From: RYN-133 sp963708645
Lineage (GTDB): Bacteria; Actinomycetota; Actinomycetes; Mycobacteriales; Jatrophihabitantaceae
DNA length: 64,000 bases
Direction of reading: 5' to 3'
Assembly: GCA_963708645.1 (NCBI GenBank)
Contig: CAVPTA010000008.1
Location: 186,001-250,000, forward strand
Shown: positions 18,178 through 25,354 of the stretch, piece after piece
How positions within the stretch are numbered: the first letter of the stretch is position 1
How the letters are laid out: each line of letters starts with the position of its first letter
Position numbers and translations under genes: made by a program
The notes under the pieces: generated by a model
Database searches by the model: none
Told to the model about the DNA's origin: nothing
The model's input: the letters and a program-made list of their open reading frames with translations, nothing else

Positions 18178-18603
18178 GTGTCGTTCCGTGCATCCACCCC
18201 CGTCGCGTCGTCGCGACGGATGGGCACGCTTCACGCCGACCCCGACGGGGGATTCAGCCTTGTCGAGAGCCTCGTCGCGATGGTGATCTTCCTGATCATG
18301 ACCGCAGCCGCTGCGACCGCGATGATCACGGGCAACAACGCTTCGCAGACCTCGCGCACCCGTGTGGTCGAGACGAACCTGGCGCGGACCGAACTCAACC
18401 AGGCCGTCGCGCAGCCCACCCCGAGCCCGACGACCTACACCGTGAATCCCGGCGGTAATGCCTACACCGTCGCGCGTTCCGTACAGGTGATGCCCACCCC
18501 GAGCGCGACCGGCGCCTGTCCGACCGGATCAGTCCGCCAGATCACGGTCAACGTGACCTGGGCCGGCCGATCGGTCTCCATGACAACGGCACAGTCGTGC
18601 TGA
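18178..18603 (+). CDS. Minor prepilin (PilV/GspI-like)
   Basis: A 141-residue pilin-like protein. The leader ends G25^FSLVES with Glu at mature position 5, followed by a hydrophobic helix (LVAMVIFLIMTAAAATAMI) and a short globular domain with Cys near residues 119 and 141. Length and the FSLVE start fit minor pilins of the PilV/GspI type that prime assembly. GTG 18178 gives a 25-residue leader; ATG 18220 would give an 11-residue leader and is an alternative. It overlaps the next gene by seven bases. Confidence 0.85.
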   Translation: MSFRASTPVASSRRMGTLHADPDGGFSLVESLVAMVIFLIMTAAAATAMITGNNASQTSRTRVVETNLARTELNQAVAQPTPSPTTYTVNPGGNAYTVARSVQVMPTPSATGACPTGSVRQITVNVTWAGRSVSMTTAQSC

Positions 18604-19286
18604 GCCAGCGCCTGGGCGATCCGCGCACGGACGACGCCGGCGTCACCCTCATCGAACTGCTTGTGGCGTCGTTCATCAGCATGATCGTGCTCGCCGCCGC
18701 GACCACGTTCTTCGTCGGAGTGCTCAGCGCCGGCAGCGCCAGCGCGACCGACACATCGAACACCGACCAGGCTCGGGTCACGCTCGACGACTGGAGCTCG
18801 TTGCTCGCTGTTGCCGACTCGCCGACGACCGCGGGTACTGTGACCGGCCGCATCGCGTCACTCAGCTCGACCAACGTGACCTTCTACGCCGACGTCAACA
18901 ATCGCAACGGGACGAGCGCACGCACCGCACCGACCGAGATTTCGCTGTCCCTTTCCAGCGGCCAGCTGGTCGAGCAGCGCTACGCGCCGACCACGCCGAA
19001 CGCGGCCACCTCGACCTATCCGTCTACGCCGACCACGACGTTGTACCTGGCCGGCTGCCTGCACAACTCCAGCGGAACCTGCGTCAGCGTCGGCCAGGTC
19101 GGCAGTGGCTCGGCCGGATTCACCGGCTACACGAGTTGCGCGACAGGGCTGTGCGCCCTCGCCGCTGGTTCCACCGCCTACGACACCATCGTCGCGGTCG
19201 GCATCAGCTTCACGATGAGCGATCCGCACGGCGGAGCCGCCAAGACCTTCTCGACTGTTGCCTCACTCCCGGCGGTGTCCTCATGA
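18597..19286 (+). CDS. Minor prepilin (PilW/GspJ-like)
   Basis: A 229-residue pilin-like protein with leader cleavage G15^VTLIELL, Glu at mature position 5, and helix LVASFISMIVLAAATTFFVG. The Ser/Thr-rich globular part holds a cysteine pattern (GCLHNSSGTC, CATGLC) that suggests disulfides. Its size fits the larger minor pilin PilW/GspJ. GTG 18597 overlaps the preceding stop, and its own stop overlaps the next ATG (ATGA), so four genes here look translationally coupled. Confidence 0.85.
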   Translation: MLSQRLGDPRTDDAGVTLIELLVASFISMIVLAAATTFFVGVLSAGSASATDTSNTDQARVTLDDWSSLLAVADSPTTAGTVTGRIASLSSTNVTFYADVNNRNGTSARTAPTEISLSLSSGQLVEQRYAPTTPNAATSTYPSTPTTTLYLAGCLHNSSGTCVSVGQVGSGSAGFTGYTSCATGLCALAAGSTAYDTIVAVGISFTMSDPHGGAAKTFSTVASLPAVSS

Positions 19287-22162
19287 TCATGTTCAGCTCC
19301 CGCCGCCGCGCTCGGATCGACGACAGTGACGGTGGCTTCGTCCTGATGTACGTCATGCTGATCTCGCTGATCGTCATGGTCGGTATCACTACCGTCGTCG
19401 CGACGACCAGCGCCGGGCTGACGACCGCGCGAACCAGCCAGAACAAGCAGTCCGCCACCGCGGCAGCGCAGGCCGGTGTCCAAGATGCCTTGTCCTACTT
19501 CAAAGCGACCCCGAGCTCGACCTGTGCGACAACCGCAAGTGTCGCCGACACCACGCCGTGCGCGACCGGCACCGACGCGCGCACCGGCGTGTTCCCGACG
19601 GGTTCCGGTCAGGCCTTCTCATGGTCTGCCTACCGGATCGGAAACGCGACCGTCCGGGTGAAGTCGACCGGGACCGCGGGCAGCACCAACCAACTCATCA
19701 CCGCCGACTTCTCGATCAGTTCGTCCGCCGGTCTCGCCTACGAATATTTCTCCGCGTACGAAGCGTTGAACCCGAGCGCGGCAGCAAGCCTGGGCGCCGC
19801 ACACACCGTTGCAATCGACTGCAACTCGATCCGGAACTCGTTCACCAACAGCGGTGGTACCTGGAAATCGGGCAGCTGCCCCTCCACCGCGACCTGGAAC
19901 GCTGCGACGGGCACCGACAACTGCGGCAAGCTGTGGTACGACAGCTCGAGCTACGACGGCGCGAGCTCGTCCGGACGCAGCAATACCTTCGGCGCTTCGA
20001 ACGCCGGTAACTACTCCGAATGGTCGCAGGCGACCAGCACACCAAGTGGCGTGACCACCACCGGGTCTTGCGAGGTGCCGTTCACGCAAGGCATGTCCTT
20101 CGACGGACCCGTCTACACGATGGACGCCCCGCTGATCAGCAACGGTTCGGGAAACGGAAGGGGCCCGAGTTTCGGTGGCACCTTCAACACCGGCTGGAGC
20201 AGCTCTGCAAACCCGGCGCCCGGCGCGACGCTCTACCGCACCGACCCGACCGTCGGCGGCACCGTCACTGCAAATGCACCGACGTACGCGACGGCTCCGT
20301 CGGCGCTGGCCACAGAATTCACCCAGTCGACGCCCGCGTTCAGCCCGTCGGTGCCGGCCAGCGCCTGCATCTTCTACGGGCCGACGCGAGTCCTGCTCAA
20401 CGGTGACGGGACCGCGACGGTCACCAGCCCGCTGACGTCAGCGAGCAACTCGGCCGAGACGCTGTCGAGCGACTCGACGTGCTACTCGTCGCCGACCTCG
20501 GTGACCGGACAGTGGACCGTGAACTACGGCTCGGCCGGCGGACACGTCATCTACGTGAAGAACCTGGGTTCGGCGAACAACTACCAGCCGACCGGTCAGA
20601 AGTCACCGATCGCGGCGTCGTCGTCGAGTTCGCCGCCGTCGAATGCGGCCGCGTCGTCGAGTGTCTTCTACGTGTCCGGAGCCAGCACCAGCTCGACCGT
20701 CGGTCCGGATCAGGGGGGCACCGCGGTCGCGTCCGACAGCGGCTGCGGCACGACGGCCTACGACCCGAACAGCGCCTCGCCGAACCAGACGTGTGCCTGG
20801 AGCGAGGTGCACACAACCAACGGAGTTCCGGACCAACCAGGCTGGACCCTCCACACGAGCGACTCGACGAACGGTTGTGGCGTCGGACGCACGGCCAACG
20901 ACCAGCACAACTTCGACTGCGAGACGAACGGCAACCAGACTTCTGGCTCGACGGTCAACACGCTGTACGGAACCCTCCGCGACTCGAAACTGATGAACAA
21001 CGGATCGTTCCTCGGCCAGTGCGGTTCGCGTACGTCCAACGGCCAGCAGACCTATCTCGTGAGCGACATCGAGACGTGTGTCGAATCCAACATCAAGCAG
21101 ATGGACAACAACGCGACGTCCTTCCAGTACGTCGCGACGCCGACAGTCCTGGGCACGACGACGGGGACGACCCAGGCGGTGAGTGGCACTTGCAGCACCA
21201 CCGGCACCGGCCCGCTGAACAGCGACAGCCTTTTCAGCAATCAGAGCGGCGGCACGCCGGTCGAGACCCAGACCAAACAGGTGGTGCGGTACGACGTCTT
21301 CCGCCAGGTCAAGTCGGGCAGCAACTGGGTGACGCCGGGCACGCCGCAGTTCAGCTTCACCGTCACCCTCACGACGTGGCCGGTGACCTGCCCGGGTGCC
21401 GTCAGCTACTTCCCGAACGTCTACGACGTCACGCAGTACCGCACCGGGTCGGGGGGTGCGAACGGCAGCGACGGTCCAGGCGACGTGTACGTCGAGGGCA
21501 CGAACAAGGGGCCGCTGGCGCTGCTGGCCGACGGCGACGAATGGGTGACCGGCCCGATCACGACGGCATCCGGAAGCACCAACGCAACTGTGCTGGATGC
21601 ACTCGGCAGTGTGCAGGTCTATCACCCAGTCGCTTGCGCGGTCGCCGCCGGCTCCAACGGCCAGACCTTGATGTCGAGCACCTCGGCGGGGTGGTGCCCG
21701 AACGACGTCACCGGGCTCTACACCGGCAGCTTGCAGAGCAACGGCACGCTCAAGGCGCCGCATCAATCGCTGCAGTACTGCAACATGACGACCGGTCAGT
21801 CGGGCAACAACGGCAACCAGAACTGCAACCAGATCTCGCTGACCACTGGAACGTCGTGGGGCTCCTCGCTCGAGATCGATGCGTCGCTGGTCGCACAGGG
21901 TGGCTCATTCGGGCTCAGCAACTACAACCGCGGACTGACGATGAATGACGTCAACGTCTACGGCGGCATTTTTGAGAGGTACCACGGGCCGTTCGAGCAG
22001 GAGTGGGACGTCCAGAGCGGACAGAACACTCGTGCGTACGCGGGTTCTCACCTTTCGCTCCACTATGCCGATATGCAGAACAAGGTCTCCTACATCCCCA
22101 CGGCGGCCTCGGTCGGCTCCACCACGTGGAAGTTGATCTCCGTATCGTCAGGAGGCTCGTGA
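19283..22162 (+). CDS. Very large prepilin-like surface protein (960 aa)
   Basis: The N-terminus is pilin-like: basic leader, GG^FVLMYVML, one hydrophobic helix, then QNKQSATAAAQAGVQDALSY, which resembles PilX N-terminal regions. Mature position 5 is Tyr, not Glu. The remaining 900 or so residues are Ser/Thr/Gly/Asn-rich with scattered cysteines and no domain I recognise; part has a beta-rich, adhesin-like composition. Being coupled by ATGA to the minor pilins and followed two bases on by pilM, it is most likely an export-anchored tip or adhesion component, filling the place that PilX/PilY1 hold in Gram-negative systems. That role is inference. Confidence 0.75.
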   Translation: MIMFSSRRRARIDDSDGGFVLMYVMLISLIVMVGITTVVATTSAGLTTARTSQNKQSATAAAQAGVQDALSYFKATPSSTCATTASVADTTPCATGTDARTGVFPTGSGQAFSWSAYRIGNATVRVKSTGTAGSTNQLITADFSISSSAGLAYEYFSAYEALNPSAAASLGAAHTVAIDCNSIRNSFTNSGGTWKSGSCPSTATWNAATGTDNCGKLWYDSSSYDGASSSGRSNTFGASNAGNYSEWSQATSTPSGVTTTGSCEVPFTQGMSFDGPVYTMDAPLISNGSGNGRGPSFGGTFNTGWSSSANPAPGATLYRTDPTVGGTVTANAPTYATAPSALATEFTQSTPAFSPSVPASACIFYGPTRVLLNGDGTATVTSPLTSASNSAETLSSDSTCYSSPTSVTGQWTVNYGSAGGHVIYVKNLGSANNYQPTGQKSPIAASSSSSPPSNAAASSSVFYVSGASTSSTVGPDQGGTAVASDSGCGTTAYDPNSASPNQTCAWSEVHTTNGVPDQPGWTLHTSDSTNGCGVGRTANDQHNFDCETNGNQTSGSTVNTLYGTLRDSKLMNNGSFLGQCGSRTSNGQQTYLVSDIETCVESNIKQMDNNATSFQYVATPTVLGTTTGTTQAVSGTCSTTGTGPLNSDSLFSNQSGGTPVETQTKQVVRYDVFRQVKSGSNWVTPGTPQFSFTVTLTTWPVTCPGAVSYFPNVYDVTQYRTGSGGANGSDGPGDVYVEGTNKGPLALLADGDEWVTGPITTASGSTNATVLDALGSVQVYHPVACAVAAGSNGQTLMSSTSAGWCPNDVTGLYTGSLQSNGTLKAPHQSLQYCNMTTGQSGNNGNQNCNQISLTTGTSWGSSLEIDASLVAQGGSFGLSNYNRGLTMNDVNVYGGIFERYHGPFEQEWDVQSGQNTRAYAGSHLSLHYADMQNKVSYIPTAASVGSTTWKLISVSSGGS

Positions 22163-23193
22163 TGGGCAAGCGTGTGGCCCCGATCGGGCTCGACATCGGA
22201 TCGGTCTCGGTCCGGGCCGTCGAGGTCTCGCATTCGAAGGACGCGACCGTCATCAACAACTTCGGCCGGGTTCCGCTGCCCGAGGGCGCGATGGTCGGCG
22301 GGGTGGTCAAGGACCCCGCCGCAGTCACTGCTGCGCTGCGCAAGCTGTGGACGGGCCAGCGGTTCGGCACGAAATCGGTCATCGTCGGAGTCACCCATCA
22401 GCAGGTGATCGTGCGCGAGGTCGAGATCCCACGCATCCCGCCGAAGGAACTGCGCCGGGCTCTTCCCTTCCAGGTTCGCGATGTGCTGCCGCTGCCGGCC
22501 GAGCAGGCGATCCTCGACTTCTACCCGCTCGACAACGATGACGACGACAGCGAGAAGGAGACCCAGCGCGGCCTGCTCGTCGCGGCACCGAAGGATGTTG
22601 TGACCGACCTGGTCCACGCCATCGAGAAGGCCGGGCTGCACGTCGAGCAGGTCGACCTGTCGTGCTTCGCAGCCCTGCGCGCCGCCGCCCACCCGACGCC
22701 CGACACCGAGGCGATCATCGACATCGGCGCGAACGGCACCAACGTCCTGATCCACACCGACGGGGTGCCGCACATCGCGCGCTGCATCCCCCGTGGGGGC
22801 GCCGACATCACCCGCATGCTGATGACCCGACTCGAACTGAACCTCGCCGACGCCGAACGGGTGAAAAGCGAGACCGGCGTTATCGGTGACTCGGAGGTCG
22901 CGAAGGTCATTCGCGACGCCGTGAAGCCGTTGATTTCGGAGGTCCGCAGCTCGGTGTCGTACTACACGAGCGCCGGACCGAATCGCGGGGTCGCGCGACT
23001 CGCGCTGGTCGGCGGTGCGTCTGACCTGCCTGGTCTGGACGAGCAGTTCACCGCCGCCATGCGGATCCCTTCGTTCGTCGCGAATCCGCTGCAGCACGTG
23101 AGCGATTCGCGTCACGGCGGCCGCCACGACGTCCTCGGCATCCACCGTGCATCCGCCGCGGTGTGCGTCGGGCTGACTCTCGGAGCGGCGTGA
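22162..23193 (+). CDS. pilM: Type IV pilus assembly protein PilM
   Basis: A 343-residue actin-like ATPase of the PilM family. Signs are the phosphate-1 strand IGLDIGSVSVRAVEVS, the phosphate-2 strand AIIDIGANGTNVLIH, ARCIPRGGADITRML and the adenosine motif LALVGGASDLPGL. In PilM, residues 1-30 contact PilN, linking the cytoplasmic ring to the membrane proteins. AGGAGG lies six bases before ATG 22162, which also overlaps the preceding stop. The stop overlaps the pilN start by one base. Confidence 0.93.
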   Translation: MGKRVAPIGLDIGSVSVRAVEVSHSKDATVINNFGRVPLPEGAMVGGVVKDPAAVTAALRKLWTGQRFGTKSVIVGVTHQQVIVREVEIPRIPPKELRRALPFQVRDVLPLPAEQAILDFYPLDNDDDDSEKETQRGLLVAAPKDVVTDLVHAIEKAGLHVEQVDLSCFAALRAAAHPTPDTEAIIDIGANGTNVLIHTDGVPHIARCIPRGGADITRMLMTRLELNLADAERVKSETGVIGDSEVAKVIRDAVKPLISEVRSSVSYYTSAGPNRGVARLALVGGASDLPGLDEQFTAAMRIPSFVANPLQHVSDSRHGGRHDVLGIHRASAAVCVGLTLGAA

Positions 23194-23939
23194 TGACGGC
23201 TACCGTCCCGCCGCCCGCCGCCGCGGCCGTCCCGCCGCCGCCGTACGAAGTCGATGCGCCGACCCGGCTCGTGCGCGTGTGCGCGAACCTCCTGCCCGAA
23301 GACGTGCTCACGGCACGACAGGTTCGTTCGGTGCGCAACCGGGTCGGGCTCGGTCTCATCGTGCTGGTGGTCCTGCTCGTGCTCGCTTACGCGTACTCGT
23401 GGTTCCAGACCAACGGCCTCAAGGGCGATGTGTCCTCGGCCCAGGCGCAAGGCGTGACGCTGCAGTCGCAGATGGCCCGATATGCCCCCTTGCAAGCGGC
23501 CCAGGCTCAGACGCAGCAGATCGAGAGCACGCTGCAGCAGGTGATGGCCGGCGACTTGCAGTGGAAGGCCTTGATCGACAAGTTCAACGCGAGCGCGACG
23601 AACGGCGTCAAGATCGATTCGGTATCCGCCGTCGTCAGCCCGCCCGGGGGTGTGACGACGCAAGCGGCAAACCCGCTAAGTGCGCCCGGTTCGACCATCG
23701 TCGGGTTGGTGACGATCACCGGCACCGCGCCCAACAGCTCTGCCGTGGGAAAGTTCGTCAGCACCCTCAACGTCGTCCGCGGATTGACCGACCCGGTGCC
23801 TGCGAGTGTGACCGGCGCGCACGGTTCGTATCAGTTCACGCTCGCCGTCAGTCTGACCAGTGAGGCCCTCGGCGGCAAATACGCGGTGAGCACGGCGCCT
23901 GCTGCGCCGACCGCAAGCCCGACACCCGGAGGAAGCTGA
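23193..23939 (+). CDS. pilN: Type IV pilus assembly protein PilN
   Basis: A 248-residue bitopic protein. The N-terminal cytoplasmic part is Pro/Ala-rich and contains RVCANLLPEDVL, the equivalent of the conserved INLLP motif by which PilN binds PilM. One TM follows near residues 52-72 (GLGLIVLVVLLVLAYAY), then a coiled-coil stretch rich in Gln/Ala and a small extracytoplasmic ferredoxin-like fold. Start ATG 23193 overlaps the pilM stop. The usual partner pilO comes one base after its stop. Confidence 0.9.
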   Translation: MTATVPPPAAAAVPPPPYEVDAPTRLVRVCANLLPEDVLTARQVRSVRNRVGLGLIVLVVLLVLAYAYSWFQTNGLKGDVSSAQAQGVTLQSQMARYAPLQAAQAQTQQIESTLQQVMAGDLQWKALIDKFNASATNGVKIDSVSAVVSPPGGVTTQAANPLSAPGSTIVGLVTITGTAPNSSAVGKFVSTLNVVRGLTDPVPASVTGAHGSYQFTLAVSLTSEALGGKYAVSTAPAAPTASPTPGGS

Positions 23940-23940
23940 C

Positions 23941-24648
23941 GTGATCGCGAAGCAAAGCCCGAAGGCGTGGTTGATCGGCGGCGGGGTGATCGGCGCATTG
24001 CTCACACTCGTTGCCTACATGATGTTCATCAGCCCACAACGCGACGCGACCGACCAGGCTCGTTCGGACGTCACCGCCGCGCAGGACCAGAACAATGTCC
24101 TGGAACAACGCCTGACGTTCCTGGCGGCCCAGAACAAGAGCATTGCCAAGTTCACTGCTGACCTGGACAACGCGCGCGAGGCATTACCCGCTGACAGCGG
24201 GATGCCGGCATTCCTGCACAGCCTGCAGTCGATCTGCGACGCAACGTCAACGACGATGACGTCGTTCACAGTCGGCTCTGCCATCGGTGTCACCCCAGCT
24301 GGCGCGACCTCGGCGGCACCGTCCCCCTCACCGTCGTCGAGCGCCTCCTCGACCGCGTCAGCCACGACATCTACCGCGGCGCCGACGCCAGGTGTGTTCT
24401 CCGTTCCCGTCAACGTCGTGATCACCGGGTCGCTGGCTGGGCTGAACAGATTCCTCTACCAGTTGCAGTCTGATCAGCCCCGCGCGGTGCTGATCACCCA
24501 GCTGGCCGAAGGCAACAGCCTGACTGGTTCCACCAGCGCCGTGACCACGACAACGGGGTCCAGCCTCACGCTGTCGATGCAGGTCTTCGTCGCTCCCGGT
24601 GCGGCAGCGACGCCGGCGGTCACGCCGACCGCCAGCACCGCTCCCTGA
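23941..24648 (+). CDS. pilO: Type IV pilus assembly protein PilO-like
   Basis: A 235-residue bitopic protein with a short cytoplasmic N-terminus, a TM near residues 12-30, a coiled-coil (AAQDQNNVLEQRLTFLAAQN) and an extracytoplasmic ferredoxin-like domain interrupted by a Ser/Ala/Thr-rich linker. This layout and its place after pilN identify it as the PilO partner. GTG 23941 follows GGAGG in the pilN end. No pilQ or pilP follows, consistent with a single-membrane cell. Its 3' end faces the PH-domain gene two bases away. Confidence 0.87.
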   Translation: MIAKQSPKAWLIGGGVIGALLTLVAYMMFISPQRDATDQARSDVTAAQDQNNVLEQRLTFLAAQNKSIAKFTADLDNAREALPADSGMPAFLHSLQSICDATSTTMTSFTVGSAIGVTPAGATSAAPSPSPSSSASSTASATTSTAAPTPGVFSVPVNVVITGSLAGLNRFLYQLQSDQPRAVLITQLAEGNSLTGSTSAVTTTTGSSLTLSMQVFVAPGAAATPAVTPTASTAP

Positions 24649-24650
24649 GT

Positions 24651-25301
24651 TCAGCTCTGGTTGGGCGGCGGTTGCTGCGGATACTGCTGGGTCGGATAGG
24701 CCTGCTGTCCCTGCGGATAACCCTGCTGCGGTTGCCCCTGCGGGTAATCCTGCTGCGGCTGCCCCTGTTGCGGATAGCCCTGCCCGCCGTACGAGCCGCG
24801 CGAGCGCCGCTCACCGTCTTCCTCGATGAGCCGGTTGAGCAGCTGCTGCTGACGATCGGAGTGCGGGACGTTGCCCAACGACTCCTGACCGTGCTCGCTG
24901 GCCGACTCGATCGTGAGCGTGCCGGCGCCGACCATGCGGTCGAGCAGTGACTGGGTGAATCCGACGTCGGTGATGCGCTGCAACCCGATGTCGCGACCGG
25001 TGTGCCGCAGCACGCCGGTGCGAATCAGCACGCGGTGCGTCGTGAACACGTAATGCGACGTGCGCACGGCGAGCCATGGCTTGAAGCTGAGCCAGCTCAG
25101 CAGACCGAGGCCGACGACGATGATGGCGATCAGCACGACTGTGCGCCCGGTGCCCTTGTCGGGCGCGAACGCGATCCCCACCCCGGCCAGGCCGCAGATC
25201 AGGATGAACCACAGGGTGGCCGGAACCAGCGTTATCCAGTGCGGGTGGAGATGTTCGACGACCTGTTCGTCGTTGGCCAAGACCTTCTCGGGGTACGCCA
25301 C
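24651..25301 (-). CDS. Bacterial PH-domain membrane protein with Gln-rich tail
   Basis: A 216-residue protein with two TM segments (ITLVPATLWFILICGLAGVG and VVLIAIIVVGLGLLSWLSF) followed by a bPH2-type pleckstrin-like domain (SHYVFTTHRVLIRTGVLRHTGRDIGLQRI). The last 55 residues are a low-complexity Gly-Tyr-Pro-Gln tail of repeated YPQGQPQQ-like units. GTG 25301 follows GAGGAGG with five bases spacing. Proteins of this kind sit next to birA in other actinobacteria; here a GGDEF gene lies between. Function unknown; the tail suggests protein interaction or phase-separation-like behaviour. Confidence 0.82.
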   Translation of the reverse strand: MAYPEKVLANDEQVVEHLHPHWITLVPATLWFILICGLAGVGIAFAPDKGTGRTVVLIAIIVVGLGLLSWLSFKPWLAVRTSHYVFTTHRVLIRTGVLRHTGRDIGLQRITDVGFTQSLLDRMVGAGTLTIESASEHGQESLGNVPHSDRQQQLLNRLIEEDGERRSRGSYGGQGYPQQGQPQQDYPQGQPQQGYPQGQQAYPTQQYPQQPPPNQS

Positions 25302-25354
25302 GCCTGCCTCCTCGAGTGCTTCACGGTGTGAAGCGACGCGGCATACGTTAGCGC

